Shown: piece by piece, positions 25,966 to 35,366 of the stretch | How positions within the stretch are numbered: the first letter of the stretch is position 1 | How the letters are laid out: each line of letters starts with the position of its first letter | Source of the DNA: Rheinheimera hassiensis | GTDB taxonomy: Bacteria > Pseudomonadota > Gammaproteobacteria > Enterobacterales > Alteromonadaceae | Assembly: GCF_022436675.1 (NCBI RefSeq) | Contig: NZ_JAKUJZ010000005.1 | Location: forward strand, 124,001 to 188,000 | Length of the DNA: 64,000 nucleotides | Reading direction: 5' to 3' | Program-made: the position numbers and the translations under genes | The notes under the pieces: model-generated | The model's database searches: none | What the model was told of the DNA's origin: nothing | What the model saw: only the letters and a program-made list of their open reading frames with translations

Positions 25966-26880
25966 TTATTTTGGTAAATATTTTAATGGGTCTACGGAGG
26001 TGCCACGAAAGCGGATCTCGAAGTGCAAACGTGGATCCGTAGCATCAGTACTGCCCATTTCGGCTATCTGCTGCCCGGCAGTAACCATTTGTCTTTCTGT
26101 TACCAGCAATTTGCGGTTATGCGCGTAAGCACTTAAGTAATCATCATTGTGCTTGATAATAATTAAATTACCATAACCTCTTAACGCACTACCGGCATAA
26201 ACCACTTGCCCGCTGGCTGCTGCATTTACTCTGTTGCCTTCACGCCCGGCAATATCCACCCCTTTATTGCCTTGTTGCTGATGCGAAAAACCGGAAATTA
26301 TTTTGCCTTTTACCGGCCATTGCCATTGCACCACGTTCCCACTTAGGGTAGGATTTTGCGCCTTTTTTTCCAGCGCTGTTCTGTTCTGAACATAACCCGT
26401 TTGATTTTTCGGTGCAACAGGTTTAGCCGGTTTTACCGAACTATTTGATTTTGCTTGGCTTGAATTATTCTTATTTGTATTTTGTACAGGCTTTGGCGCA
26501 GGTTTAGCCACGGTTTTAGCAACCCGACGGGCCATAGTTCCGGTAAGTTTAAGCTGTTGTCCGGGGTAAATAGTGTAAGGGCTGGCAATGGCATTCAGCC
26601 GTGCCACTTCGCGTACATCTTTACCCGCACGAAAAGCAATAGAATAGAGGGTATCGCCGCGCTTAACGGTATAACTGCTGGCAGACAATGAACCACGGTT
26701 GCGCTGTTGATAGAAATTCTCCCGCAGCTCCAGCGTGCTAACCGGTGCCGGTGTAGAGCGTGAAGAACAGCCGCTGAGCACCATTATCAGCAGTATTAAC
26801 CACAGCCAGAAGGCACGCGCCAAAAACCAGACCGGACGTGTTGTTGCGCTTTGCAGGTAGCTGTGGCTAGTACAACGAAT
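25966..26880 (-). CDS. nlpD: Murein hydrolase activator NlpD, lipoprotein; unusual start
   Basis: 304 residues if translation starts at the ATT codon at 26880-26878. That codon has AAAGGAGG 5-12 bases before it, directly after the stop of the DUF368 gene; there is no ATG before the lipobox region except one too late to give a signal peptide. A TTG at 26823 would give a more classical lipoprotein signal (MARAFWLWLILLIMVLSGC, 285 residues) but has no good ribosome site. Domains: lipobox LSGC, LysM (TVKRGDTLYSIAFRAGKDVR), a Lys/Ala/Pro linker, and a LytM/M23 domain in which the usual His-x-Gly-x-Asp is degenerate (NKGVDIAG), as in non-enzymatic amidase activators. It activates AmiC-type amidases in cell division. 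Confidence 0.88.
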   Translation of the reverse strand: MRCTSHSYLQSATTRPVWFLARAFWLWLILLIMVLSGCSSRSTPAPVSTLELRENFYQQRNRGSLSASSYTVKRGDTLYSIAFRAGKDVREVARLNAIASPYTIYPGQQLKLTGTMARRVAKTVAKPAPKPVQNTNKNNSSQAKSNSSVKPAKPVAPKNQTGYVQNRTALEKKAQNPTLSGNVVQWQWPVKGKIISGFSHQQQGNKGVDIAGREGNRVNAAASGQVVYAGSALRGYGNLIIIKHNDDYLSAYAHNRKLLVTERQMVTAGQQIAEMGSTDATDPRLHFEIRFRGTSVDPLKYLPK

Positions 26881-26891
26881 AAAAACCTCCT

Positions 26892-27794
26892 TTAGTCTTT
26901 CGTCGTCGCATTTTCCGCCGTAGCAGGCAGAGTAAACCATTTTTCCAGATTTAACAGCAGTAACATAATGCCTATGCCAGCAATCAGACACACCAAAGCC
27001 ATACCAATATCTGCATCACCTACCTGCCTGGCATACTGCCAGGGCAGATAGATTTTTTGCTCGGCCTGCCAGGGCCAAATCCGGTAAAAAGCGCCAATTA
27101 CCACCCCAATTAACAGCGCCAGCGTGGCGTCATGGTAATGCTGCAGCAGCCAGTTTAGTAAACGGGAAAAACTCAGTAAACCAAAAATGCAGCCTGCCAG
27201 AAACAGCGCCAGCACGCCAAGCTGTAATTCCGTTACCGCCAGCAGTACCGGCGCATACATACCTGAAATCAGCAGGATAAAACTACCGGAAATACCGGGC
27301 AGGATCATTGCACATATTGCTATCGCACCGGCAATGAAAAACAACCAGGGTGCAGGTTTAAGTTCATGTGGCGCCAGCATGCCAACCGATACCGCGAAAG
27401 CCACTCCCAACAGACACAACCCGACACGCAGTAAGTTCCAGCGCAGGCTTTTTATCAGCGTGGGTAGTGCCGCAAGAATCAGGCCATTAAACAGCGCCCA
27501 CAACGGAATGGGCCGATACTCGAGAAAATAGCTTATTACCCCGGCCAGAGAGAAAATGCTGATAAAAATGCCGCCAAACAAGCAAAGTAAAAATGTACCA
27601 TCAATATGCTGCCACAATGCAGCAATTTTGCCTCGCCCAAGCAAACGCAATGCCTGCACATTGCAGTTACTGATGGCGGCCAGCAAACGCTCATAGATGC
27701 CCAGAATAAAGGCCAAAGTACCGCCTGACACACCCGGCACCACATCAGCAGCTCCCATCGCCAGCCCTTTGATAATCCACTGAATATATTGCAT
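26892..27794 (-). CDS. DUF368 membrane protein, polyprenyl-phosphate recycling transporter family
   Basis: 300 residues with about 8-10 membrane helices. Family patterns are WIIKGLAMGAADVVPGVSGG at the N-terminus (the repeat-type GxADxxPGVSGG) and MILPGISGSFILLISGMYAP in the second half, marking an inverted repeat. DUF368 proteins (PopT in Vibrio cholerae) return undecaprenyl phosphate across the inner membrane for cell-wall synthesis; that is from the literature as I recall it. The gene ends with a stop just before the strong ribosome site of nlpD, so the two genes are coupled. The start is preceded by AAGGGA. Confidence 0.87.
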   Translation of the reverse strand: MQYIQWIIKGLAMGAADVVPGVSGGTLAFILGIYERLLAAISNCNVQALRLLGRGKIAALWQHIDGTFLLCLFGGIFISIFSLAGVISYFLEYRPIPLWALFNGLILAALPTLIKSLRWNLLRVGLCLLGVAFAVSVGMLAPHELKPAPWLFFIAGAIAICAMILPGISGSFILLISGMYAPVLLAVTELQLGVLALFLAGCIFGLLSFSRLLNWLLQHYHDATLALLIGVVIGAFYRIWPWQAEQKIYLPWQYARQVGDADIGMALVCLIAGIGIMLLLLNLEKWFTLPATAENATTKD

Positions 27795-27807
27795 TAATTT
27801 CCCTTAA

Positions 27808-28446
27808 TCAGGCCAGTGCACCCGGCACAAGAGGCACAAAACGCACCGCTTCAATGTCCGTGCTGCTAAAATCATCGCCATTGCGCTGGTATACCCGCAA
27901 AACCTGCTCATGTAACCCCACCGGGATCACTAACCGGCCACCTTCAGTCAGTTGTTGCAACAAGGCTACAGGCACTTCAACCGGGGCCGCAGTAACAATA
28001 ATACTGTCAAACGGGGCTTTGCTGGGCCAACCCTGCCAGCCATCGCCATGTTTCATCGATACATTGTGTAAATCCTGCTGTTGCAAGCGCCGCTTAGCCT
28101 GAAACTGCAGCGCTTTAATACGCTCAACACTGCATACATGCGAAAATAGCCTGGCCAGTATTGCAGTTTGATAACCTGAGCCGGTACCAATTTCCAGTAC
28201 CTTACCAGGCGCTTTGTCCTGCAATAATAATTCTGTCATGCGGGCAACAATATAAGGCTGAGAAATAGTCTGGCCCTGCCCAATCGGCAGGGCGGTATTT
28301 TCATAGGCTTTATGAGCCAGCACGGCTTCAACAAACAGATGACGTGGTGTGTGGGCTATAGCCGCCAGAACCTGTGGATTGCTGATACCCTCAGCCTGAA
28401 GTTTTTGCGCCAGTACCGCGGCGCTGCGTGATGTTGCTACTGCCAT
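27808..28446 (-). CDS. pcm: Protein-L-isoaspartate O-methyltransferase
   Basis: 212 residues. It methylates isoaspartyl residues in damaged proteins with S-adenosylmethionine, starting repair. Motifs are [40 protein letters not shown], the SAM-binding [17 protein letters not shown] and the segment [20 protein letters not shown]. The ATG lies one base after the surE stop, as usual for this gene pair, and the DUF368 gene follows 13 bases on. Its place in the surE-pcm-nlpD-rpoS block is conserved across gammaproteobacteria. Confidence 0.97.
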   Translation of the reverse strand: MAVATSRSAAVLAQKLQAEGISNPQVLAAIAHTPRHLFVEAVLAHKAYENTALPIGQGQTISQPYIVARMTELLLQDKAPGKVLEIGTGSGYQTAILARLFSHVCSVERIKALQFQAKRRLQQQDLHNVSMKHGDGWQGWPSKAPFDSIIVTAAPVEVPVALLQQLTEGGRLVIPVGLHEQVLRVYQRNGDDFSSTDIEAVRFVPLVPGALA

Positions 28447-28447
28447 G

Positions 28448-29200
28448 TTACAAACTGATCCCCTCTAGCCACTGACGTAATGTGTCCATGCTTTTATAAG
28501 CCGACATATCAATTTGCAGTGGTGTTACAGACGCATAGCCATTGGCTATGGCATGAAAGTCGGTGCCCTCGCCAGCATCCAGCTCCGGCCCCAGTGAGCC
28601 ATACCAGTATATTTTCCGACCCCAGGGATCGGTAGCACTGGTCATGGTTTCGGCTTTATGGCGCCGGCCCAGACGGGTTACCTGAATGCCTTTTAGCTGC
28701 TCTATTGATACCGCCGGAACATTAATATTTAAAATCTGATCTGCCGGTAACGGGTGTGACTTCAGCTTTTTAATAACCTGCACAGTAACATAGGCGGCTG
28801 TAGCAAAATGCTCTTCATCACGCCCGGCCAGTGAAACCGCAATGGCAGGTAAACCTAAGTGCCGCCCTTCTGTGGCGGCAGCGACAGTACCCGAGTACAA
28901 TACGTCATCCCCCAGGTTAGCACCATGGTTAATACCGGCTACTACCAGATCCGGTGTGAAATCCAGCAGCTGGCTGATAGCTAAATGCACGCAATCTGTC
29001 GGTGTGCCGTTTACCGACAAAAAGCCGTTTTCCATCTGCTGTACCCTTAACGGGTTTATCAGCGTTAATGAATTGCTGGCACCGCTACAGTTCCGATCCG
29101 GCCCGACTGTTGTTACTTCAGCTATCTGGCTCAGCGCCTGTTGCAGCACCTGCATACCTTTGGCATGCACACCATCATCATTACTTAATAAAATTCGCAT
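28448..29200 (-). CDS. surE: 5'/3'-nucleotidase SurE
   Basis: 250 residues from [16 protein letters not shown]. It removes phosphate from nucleoside 5'- and 3'-monophosphates and short polyphosphates. The N-terminal metal site is NDDG (residues 7-10), with [30 protein letters not shown] and [20 protein letters not shown], and later [10 protein letters not shown]. The longer in-frame start upstream (MIWSSQ) is not needed: GGAG lies 9-12 bases before the chosen ATG. The stop is one base before pcm. Confidence 0.97.
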   Translation of the reverse strand: MRILLSNDDGVHAKGMQVLQQALSQIAEVTTVGPDRNCSGASNSLTLINPLRVQQMENGFLSVNGTPTDCVHLAISQLLDFTPDLVVAGINHGANLGDDVLYSGTVAAATEGRHLGLPAIAVSLAGRDEEHFATAAYVTVQVIKKLKSHPLPADQILNINVPAVSIEQLKGIQVTRLGRRHKAETMTSATDPWGRKIYWYGSLGPELDAGEGTDFHAIANGYASVTPLQIDMSAYKSMDTLRQWLEGISL

Positions 29201-29204
29201 CTGG

Positions 29205-30248
29205 CTACTCCATATCAACGGTTTTACGGCCGCAATCCTGGTACTTCAGCAGCTCTCTGAGCACGCTGGTAGCAAAACAACCTGCGGGTAACGCAAAGCT
29301 TAGCGTTATATCATTACCCTGCTGTTGCACTGTTAACTGTTGTGGTAACAGCCGTATCGCCCGCCGTTCGGCCTTTAAGCGATAATCTTCCAGCCCCTGC
29401 ACCAGGGCTCTGTGCTGTGCAAGCACCTGCTGCTCAAATTCGGCGGCGGCACCGCTGACCATTGGCTCGCCAATGCCCGCCAGTACTGCAGTAATATGTA
29501 AATCCTGCTGTTGCAGCCGCTGCTGCAATTTGGCATCAGCCTCTGGTGCGCGGAATACCGAGCCAGAGCCATTTAGTTGCAGCACATCACCATGTTGCAC
29601 AGTATTAAATAAACCTGCACTGATGCGGGCACACACCTGCTGATTGAACACATAAGAGCGGGCGGCCGATAATGCCAGGCCGCGCAGTTTACGATCAGTG
29701 ATACTCTGGCCATTAAACAGCTGTTGCGCCAATGCAAGATTGCCACCATTAATGCCAAAACGCTGCTCACCATAATAGTTAGGCACGCCCTGGTTTAGCA
29801 ACGTAGCGCGTTTAAGCACATCGGTAATATCTGATACCTGGCGCAAGCGGATCTGAAACAGATTAGCTTTAAGTGCGCCTAAACGCAGTTTGCGGTAATG
29901 GCGCTGCATATCCAGCACAGTGCAACCTTCCAACTGCCAGCTTTGCCAATCCAGCGGTTGCTTAATTGGCCACTTAAAACAAAACCACTGACGGGTAACA
30001 GCATGGCGGTCTTTTAAACCGGCATAACTGATATCGCGGGCGCGCAAGCCGGTAAGCTCTGCCAGTTGCTTGGCAACATACTGGGTGTTCTGGCCGGTTT
30101 TTTCGATATACAGCAAAATATGCTCACCGGCGCCGCTCGGGCTGAAATTAAGCTGCTCTTCAACAATAAAGTCATCGCTGTGCTGACGTAATAACGCTGT
30201 AGCTACAGGTTCACCGTACAGATAACTTAGGGGCTGTGCAGCGGTCAT
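29205..30248 (-). CDS. truD: tRNA pseudouridine(13) synthase TruD
   Basis: 347 residues from [14 protein letters not shown]; the ATG overlaps the ispF stop (ATGA). It makes pseudouridine 13 in tRNA-Glu. The TruD core is visible with [20 protein letters not shown], the catalytic motif [16 protein letters not shown] (Asp in GLKDR), and [21 protein letters not shown] reading frame 36 codons longer exists upstream but is inside ispF. Synteny ispF-truD-surE supports the call. Confidence 0.96.
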   Translation of the reverse strand: MTAAQPLSYLYGEPVATALLRQHSDDFIVEEQLNFSPSGAGEHILLYIEKTGQNTQYVAKQLAELTGLRARDISYAGLKDRHAVTRQWFCFKWPIKQPLDWQSWQLEGCTVLDMQRHYRKLRLGALKANLFQIRLRQVSDITDVLKRATLLNQGVPNYYGEQRFGINGGNLALAQQLFNGQSITDRKLRGLALSAARSYVFNQQVCARISAGLFNTVQHGDVLQLNGSGSVFRAPEADAKLQQRLQQQDLHITAVLAGIGEPMVSGAAAEFEQQVLAQHRALVQGLEDYRLKAERRAIRLLPQQLTVQQQGNDITLSFALPAGCFATSVLRELLKYQDCGRKTVDME

Positions 30249-30724
30249 GCGCCAACCAGCAGTACCACGGCCTCTGCCGCTATACCCTCTTTGCGGCCAA
30301 CAAAACCCAGCTTTTCTGTGGTAGTGGCTTTTACATTTACCTGTGACAACTGGCAAGCCAAATCATCGGCAATACACTGGCGCATAGCGTTAATGTGCGG
30401 TGCCATTTTAGGCGCCTGCGCCATAATAGTGATATCAAGATTACCGATTTTATAACCGGCTGCACTAACATCAGCGAACACCTTACGCAGTAATATCCGG
30501 CTATCAATACCTTTAAAAGCAACGTCAGTGTCAGGAAAATGATGGCCAATATCGCCAAGCGCTACGGCACCAAGTAAAGCATCGGATAACGCATGCAACA
30601 CAACATCACCATCAGAATGTGCCAGCAGGCCCTGGGTATATTCAATTTTAACGCCGCCCAGCGTTACCGGGCCTTCGCCACCAAAGGCATGCACATCAAA
30701 GCCGTGACCAATACGCATATTCAT
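30245..30724 (-). CDS. ispF: 2-C-methyl-D-erythritol 2,4-cyclodiphosphate synthase IspF
   Basis: 159 residues. It cyclises CDP-methylerythritol phosphate in the MEP isoprenoid pathway. Motifs: the metal-binding GHGFDVHAF at 6-14, [20 protein letters not shown] and [10 protein letters not shown], plus the C-terminal [20 protein letters not shown]. The first ATG overlaps the ispD stop (TAATG); an ATG two codons later is equally possible. It runs between ispD and truD in the usual order. Confidence 0.97.
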   Translation of the reverse strand: MNMRIGHGFDVHAFGGEGPVTLGGVKIEYTQGLLAHSDGDVVLHALSDALLGAVALGDIGHHFPDTDVAFKGIDSRILLRKVFADVSAAGYKIGNLDITIMAQAPKMAPHINAMRQCIADDLACQLSQVNVKATTTEKLGFVGRKEGIAAEAVVLLVGA

Positions 30725-31416
30725 TAACTACTTTGCTCCAGATAAAACGCAGCCAGGGCTAAATCGGCTGGCTGAGTAATTTTAATATTGTCGCTGTGGC
30801 CTTCCACCAGCAGCACACTGTGGCCAGCCCATTCCATCGCGGATGCTTCATCAGTAATGTGTACCCCGGCGCTGATAGCGTCCTGCAAGGCGGCTTTTAA
30901 CAGGCCGGTAGGAAAAAACTGCGGTGTCAGCGCATGCCACAAATGTTCGCGGCTCACCGTTTCAGCTACCATTAATTCGCCGCGTTTCATGGTGTCGCGT
31001 ACACGGCAGGCCAAAATGCCGCCCTCGCCACTGGCTAAACAACGCTGAATTAGCTGTTCAATATCAGATTGGCGCACTAACGGCCGTGCTGCGTCATGCA
31101 CCAGCACCCAGGGGTACTGATGTTCATCTACAAAATTCAGTGCATTGAGCACCGAATGCATACGCTCTTCGCCACCTTTAACCCGGATAATATTACTGTG
31201 GCTTAACGCGGTAGCATCAAAATAGGGATCATCTGCTGCCAGCGCCAGCCAGATTTGTTCAACACCAGCAACTGCCTGCAACCTGGCAACACTGTGTTCC
31301 AAAATGGTTTTACCATGCAAAACCAGATATTGCTTGGGCCGATCAGCCTGCATGCGTGCACCAACACCAGCGGCAGGCACTATGGCGGCAATCGCAGGAT
31401 AATTAGGGTTAGTCAT
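30724..31416 (-). CDS. ispD: 2-C-methyl-D-erythritol 4-phosphate cytidylyltransferase IspD
   Basis: 230 residues. It adds CMP to methylerythritol phosphate in the MEP pathway. The nucleotide-binding N-terminus has [20 protein letters not shown], and [11 protein letters not shown] is the second signature. Further motifs are DTMKRGE and [13 protein letters not shown]. It overlaps the end of ftsB by 8 bases and the start of ispF by one base, so ftsB-ispD-ispF are coupled. Confidence 0.97.
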   Translation of the reverse strand: MTNPNYPAIAAIVPAAGVGARMQADRPKQYLVLHGKTILEHSVARLQAVAGVEQIWLALAADDPYFDATALSHSNIIRVKGGEERMHSVLNALNFVDEHQYPWVLVHDAARPLVRQSDIEQLIQRCLASGEGGILACRVRDTMKRGELMVAETVSREHLWHALTPQFFPTGLLKAALQDAISAGVHITDEASAMEWAGHSVLLVEGHSDNIKITQPADLALAAFYLEQSS

Positions 31417-31708
31417 TAATTGTTTTACCCGGCTCGGCCTGGCTGAATAACCGAAAGAATACTTCGTCTTGCTTAATTAACCCAAGCTCATTGCGGGCGC
31501 GCTCTTCAATCGCTTCCAGCCCTTGTTGTAAGTCAGTCACATCGGCTTTTAATAAGCGGTTACGCTTTTCCAGCTCCAGATTACTGGCCTGCTGGGTACG
31601 CAGCTCTTCTTGCAAACGAAAGTAATCGGCAATACTGTGCTGGCCCAACCACAAACGGTATTGCAGCAAGCCCAGCACAATTACCAGCAGTAAAGTGAGT
31701 ATTCGCAT
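31409..31708 (-). CDS. ftsB: Cell division protein FtsB
   Basis: 99 residues. One N-terminal membrane helix (LLLVIVLGLLQYRLWLGQHS) followed by a periplasmic leucine-zipper coiled coil (YFRLQEELRTQQASNLELEK and KRNRLLKADVTDLQQGLEAI), ending ELGLIKQDEVFFRLF, the conserved ELGL...E.FFR motif. FtsB works with FtsL and FtsQ in the divisome. Size and order fit; eno, the common upstream neighbour, is not present here. Confidence 0.95.
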   Translation of the reverse strand: MRILTLLLVIVLGLLQYRLWLGQHSIADYFRLQEELRTQQASNLELEKRNRLLKADVTDLQQGLEAIEERARNELGLIKQDEVFFRLFSQAEPGKTIND

Positions 31709-31781
31709 AATACAGCTTCATTAAACAGACTGTGGCCATTATGAAGCCTCTGCCCCCGATTGCAAAGCAGGAAAACCAACA

Positions 31782-32435
31782 TCAGGCTAACAATGCCGGT
31801 AAAGGTTTGGCAAAGTTTTGCCAGTTTAACCGACTCGCCAGCAACAATTCGCGCAGGCTAAGCAAACGCGGTGGCTTTTTGTCAGCATTTAACCACTGAT
31901 GGCCACAGCAGGCGGCAGTCATAATAGCTTTGGCGGGTTTCAGCACAAACTTATCGCTGTTTTCCTGTGCCAGCGGTGTACCGGAAAAACTAAACCAGCC
32001 GTGCTCATTGCAATGCAGGCGCTGCCTGGTGGGGTCGACTTCATCTACGCTATCAAGCACTATCTGCTCGTGCGTCAGTTGGGTAATGTATACCGGCACT
32101 ATCAGGCCGGGTTTGGCATATTTATTGTAAAACGCATCTATCGGATCGGCCTGCTGTTTACGTGCCGGGCAACTTGCCGCCTGTTTGTGATACCAGGACG
32201 CATTTTGGCTATCCAGCTGCAAGGCATTATTTTGCTGCAATATATTACTGGCCGCCCGGCGGATATAAAACGGCAGGCTGGCTAAACGGTTTGGCAGACG
32301 TAGTAATTGCTCCGTACTAAGCTGTGACAAACGCAGCAGTTCACGCTCATACAAAGCGTTACACAGCTCAGTATAAGTCTGGTTGTCTCTGGACACCTGC
32401 CAGAAGTGGGGTTGGTTGCTACCGGCGTCAATCAT
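31782..32435 (-). CDS. Uncharacterised conserved protein
   Basis: 217 residues with no signal peptide or membrane helix. Unknown to me. It has the segments LCNALYERELLRLSQLSTEQ and LPFYIRRAASNILQQNNALQ, a middle with ITQLTHEQIVLDSVDEVDPT and LHCNEHGWFSFSGTPLAQEN, and a Cys-rich AACCGHQWLNADKKPPRLLS near the end. The Cys and His residues are not in an obvious metal-binding spacing. It ends 73 bases before the ftsB start with no terminator between them, so it may share the transcript. No clear ribosome site precedes the ATG. Confidence 0.7.
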   Translation of the reverse strand: MIDAGSNQPHFWQVSRDNQTYTELCNALYERELLRLSQLSTEQLLRLPNRLASLPFYIRRAASNILQQNNALQLDSQNASWYHKQAASCPARKQQADPIDAFYNKYAKPGLIVPVYITQLTHEQIVLDSVDEVDPTRQRLHCNEHGWFSFSGTPLAQENSDKFVLKPAKAIMTAACCGHQWLNADKKPPRLLSLRELLLASRLNWQNFAKPLPALLA

Positions 32436-32546
32436 GGCCAGATGTTAGCCAATCGCCCGGCGCTTGTAAAAGCAAATCAGTGGGATATGCATAATAAATC
32501 TGTCGTTTTTATAGCGAAAAAAGTGCAAAAAAGGTAGCGTTACTGC

Positions 32547-33119
32547 ATGCTTACTCAACTGCACTCGCTACTCAATGCTGCAGGCAATACGGATTATCAG
32601 ATGAACCGACGCAAATTTCTTTTAACCGCAGTTGGCATACCACTGGCAGTGGCATTTGGCACTAAAATGGTGGCTATGGCGCGGCACTACCCGCTGGATG
32701 AGCTGCTGGCACAATTAAAACGCTTACCGGCAGCTAAACTGACCAGCCATGGCAACTGGAGTGTCAGTAAAGTGTTTCAGCATCTTGCCCAAAGTATTCG
32801 CTACTCGCGCCTTGGCTACCCACAGGCGAAATCGGCTTTGTTTCAGTACACCGCAGGTGCGGCTGCATTAAATGTATTCTCAGCCAGTGGCACTATGTCA
32901 CATCCACTGGATGAACCTATTCCCGGCGCAGCAAAATTGGTAGACGCCGTGCCTAACGACGTAGCACTGGCTGAACTGGTAACCGAAATTGAATTGTTTA
33001 TTGCCTGGCAAGGCGATTTAGCGCCGCATTTTGCTTATGGTGAGCTGACCAAAGCACAATATTACAGCGCTCATTACCTGCATCTGCAAAATCATCTGCA
33101 GGAAATAACACTAAGTTAA
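32547..33119 (+). CDS. DUF1569 (DinB-like) protein with a Tat-like signal
   Basis: 190 residues, or 172 from the second ATG at 32601. The second start gives MNRRKFLLTAVGIPLAVAFG, a twin-Arg signal-like N-terminus, which I prefer biologically; neither start has a strong ribosome site. The body has LTSHGNWSVSKVFQHLAQSI and KAQYYSAHYLHLQNHLQEIT; the spaced His residues match the DinB/DUF1569 four-helix fold that holds a metal. Function unknown. A GC-rich hairpin follows the stop. Confidence 0.75.
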   Translation: MLTQLHSLLNAAGNTDYQMNRRKFLLTAVGIPLAVAFGTKMVAMARHYPLDELLAQLKRLPAAKLTSHGNWSVSKVFQHLAQSIRYSRLGYPQAKSALFQYTAGAAALNVFSASGTMSHPLDEPIPGAAKLVDAVPNDVALAELVTEIELFIAWQGDLAPHFAYGELTKAQYYSAHYLHLQNHLQEITLS

Positions 33120-33126
33120 TGCTATG

Positions 33127-33148
33127 CCCGGCGGGCGACTGCGCCGGG
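33127..33148. terminator. GC-rich hairpin between convergent genes
   Basis: CCCGGCG (33127-33133) pairs with CGCCGGG (33142-33148). No T run on either side, so a terminator is uncertain, but it sits between two convergent genes. Confidence 0.35.
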
Positions 33149-33163
33149 TAAGTGCTATTGCTA

Positions 33164-33523
33164 TTACAGATACTGGTAGGCTTTATCGCCCCAACCGCTG
33201 AGCTTGTTTTGTTTAAAAATAAGCGGCGTACATTCATCTTTGGTGGTCTTACCATCACTTTTTATATGATGAGTGCGATAAAACAGTACTTGCACGGTTT
33301 CACCGTCTTTGTTGAACGACTCAGTAAAATCAGGCGTACCCAATAAGGTGCGTACGTCTTCTGCGCTACTATTCAGGGCCAGCCGGTTAATCTGTTCCTG
33401 ATTATACTGCTGGGTTTTCTTCCAGCTGCTGTCATCATCCAACTCGTGCTTGCCCCCTACTGCAATCACACATCCTGATAACGAAACTGCTAAAGCAGCG
33501 GCCACAAATACTTTTGCTAACAT
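33164..33523 (-). CDS. DUF3192 lipoprotein
   Basis: 119 residues. Lipoprotein signal MLAKVFVAAALAVSLSGC (lipobox LSGC). The mature part has ALNSSAEDVRTLLGTPDFTE, VQVLFYRTHHIKSDGKTTKD, then ECTPLIFKQNKLSGWGDKAY. This is DUF3192, a gammaproteobacterial family that folds like SmpA/BamE-type beta proteins. A second member of the family is encoded at 40442-40867. It stands alone, convergent with the DUF1569 gene. Function unknown. Confidence 0.88.
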   Translation of the reverse strand: MLAKVFVAAALAVSLSGCVIAVGGKHELDDDSSWKKTQQYNQEQINRLALNSSAEDVRTLLGTPDFTESFNKDGETVQVLFYRTHHIKSDGKTTKDECTPLIFKQNKLSGWGDKAYQYL

Positions 33524-33698
33524 AGTGATTTTCCTGTGTTGTTTTAATAATCAGCTGCAGTAGCAGCCTGGCTTTAGCTCAGCAAATGCCATGCCATAGA
33601 TTAAAACAATATAAAACAGTAACTTATAAAATAACCGCTACTATCTGTCGGCGCTTAGTGGTAAATTTCGCTATTAGTTAGTCAAACAGGCAAAAGCC

Positions 33699-33989
33699 AT
33701 GACAGATCCCGTACAACTGTTACAACAAGTTGCCGCCCAGCTGCAACGTGAGGGCAAAACGCCCAGCCTGGCGTTGTTTCGTACTCGTTTAGCCGGGCGT
33801 ATCGCTCCACAACAACTCTTTGCGGCATACCAGCAATGGCGGAATAACCCGGTATTTGATGATACACCTCCAAGCACAAAGCCTTTACCAACGCTAGCAA
33901 CAACTGAATGCTCAGACACCACCCTGACACAAACTCTGGCGCGCATTGAAACCAAGCTGGATTTACTGCTCAGCAAGCTGGATAAATAG
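33699..33989 (+). CDS. Small protein with a KfrA-like N-terminus, unknown function
   Basis: 96 residues, no signal peptide. The N-terminal half (DPVQLLQQVAAQLQREGKTP, LALFRTRLAGRIAPQQLFAA) looks like a small helix-turn-helix-type helical domain followed by a linker, then a C-terminal amphipathic helix LTQTLARIETKLDLLLSKL. The resemblance to plasmid KfrA-type N-termini is weak. It ends 2 bases before the GTG of the DUF2310 gene, so the two form an operon. Confidence 0.75.
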   Translation: MTDPVQLLQQVAAQLQREGKTPSLALFRTRLAGRIAPQQLFAAYQQWRNNPVFDDTPPSTKPLPTLATTECSDTTLTQTLARIETKLDLLLSKLDK

Positions 33990-33991
33990 CC

Positions 33992-34771
33992 GTGTATCTG
34001 GCTGAGCTACGGTTCAAGGTAATTGCTGATACCGACTTTAATAGCGCCGAAAGCGCTATTCGCCGTTACATTGAAACCCTGATATTTAATGGCCAGGTGC
34101 TGGGGCGTGAATTTCCAACCGCCTGGCAACAGGACAGTTTTAACAGCCGCATAGTGTTGCCGGATGAGCACGCTTTACAACAAAAACACCACAGCGCCAA
34201 AGGCCTGGATGCACTGCAGCAATTAGCTCCGGTAGGCCTGGCTTATCCGCAAGTATATATTCTGGGTATGGATCTGATGTCGCAGCATACCGATCCTTGT
34301 CACAGCGCCGATTTTTATATTCTGTACAGCCGTTTTAATGACACCTGCTCGCCGGTACGCTGCGGCGAACATTTTGCGCCAGTGCCGTTATATCAGCTCA
34401 ATACAGCAGCAGTAGATCATGAAAAGCTTATTCGCTGGCAGCTGCAATACCAGGCGCTGGACGAGATACAAATGCAGCATACGCGGGTACTGGTTAAAAG
34501 CGCAGAGCGCAGCTTGCAGCAGCTAAACAGCAAATTAAACAAACAGGGCAGACAACTGGCGCGCCAGTTGGAACAGGCCAATAACACCCCGGTGTACTAC
34601 GCGTTGTACAGTGGCAGCAGTAGTAATTGCGAAAAAGAGGCGGATAAACCCTGCCCCGGCTGTGGTGATAACTGGCGTTTAGCGCTGCCGTTGCAGCAGT
34701 TATTCGACTTTAAATGCGATAACTGCCGCTTACTGGGTAATATTGCCTGGGATTGTCAAAGCCCGTCGTAG
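33992..34771 (+). CDS. DUF2310 zinc-ribbon protein
   Basis: 259 residues from a GTG start (VYLAELRFKVIADTDFNSAE), which follows the previous stop by 2 bases. The N-terminal domain is unknown; the C-terminus is a zinc ribbon with CPGCGDNWR and KCDNCRLLG, i.e. two CxxC pairs separated by about 20 residues. DUF2310 proteins lie next to syd and queF in Vibrionales and Alteromonadales. The last 16 bases overlap the end of syd, which reads the other way. Confidence 0.88.
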   Translation: MYLAELRFKVIADTDFNSAESAIRRYIETLIFNGQVLGREFPTAWQQDSFNSRIVLPDEHALQQKHHSAKGLDALQQLAPVGLAYPQVYILGMDLMSQHTDPCHSADFYILYSRFNDTCSPVRCGEHFAPVPLYQLNTAAVDHEKLIRWQLQYQALDEIQMQHTRVLVKSAERSLQQLNSKLNKQGRQLARQLEQANNTPVYYALYSGSSSNCEKEADKPCPGCGDNWRLALPLQQLFDFKCDNCRLLGNIAWDCQSPS

Positions 34772-35322
34772 CAGCAGGGTGCCAGCTGGCTGATAAAATC
34801 AGCCAGGCTGTCGGCCAGTTTTTCTTTTACTTCCTGCCCTACATGCTCAACAAACACTTCACCTGTGCTGTTAAGCACCGACAGCAAAATATCATCATCT
34901 TCAGTGGTGGCAAAAAACACCGTTTCGCGCTGTTTTAACCGCCGTTTCATAATGATATGGCCGATAATGTTTTCCTGCAGCCGCTTTACATCATCACTGT
35001 TCCATACCATTAGCAGCAACAGTTTTCCGCGGCTATGCTCTGCGGCAAGACCGGCACCATACTGCAACTGATAATAGCTTTTTATATCAGGGTGTAATTC
35101 CAGCTCGAGTGCCTGCTCAACATTAGAAAAATCAGCAGGCGGTTGCTGTAATACAGGCTGCCATTGCACCCGGTCGTCCACCGGATCTGTAACCTGGCAG
35201 GGGGATGGGCTTTTGGGATCGGCCCAGGTGGTTAATGTCAGCTGTTGCTGCTGATACCACAGTACTGCACGCTGAATAAATTGACTGTAATTCGTTGCCA
35301 GAGCCACGCGACCTTCCATCAA
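34756..35322 (-). CDS. syd: SecY-interacting protein Syd
   Basis: 188 residues ([16 protein letters not shown]; Met2 is an equal choice). Syd is a small cytoplasmic protein that binds the SecY translocon and checks its state. Family features are a conserved acidic surface, [40 protein letters not shown] and [20 protein letters not shown]. Its 3' end overlaps DUF2310 by 16 bases; it is divergent from queF with 44 bases between the starts, so promoters must overlap there. Confidence 0.93.
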   Translation of the reverse strand: MMEGRVALATNYSQFIQRAVLWYQQQQLTLTTWADPKSPSPCQVTDPVDDRVQWQPVLQQPPADFSNVEQALELELHPDIKSYYQLQYGAGLAAEHSRGKLLLLMVWNSDDVKRLQENIIGHIIMKRRLKQRETVFFATTEDDDILLSVLNSTGEVFVEHVGQEVKEKLADSLADFISQLAPCCYDGL

Positions 35323-35366
35323 ACTTTATGATAAACTTGCGCCATTGTAACGCTAACTACGCCGTG

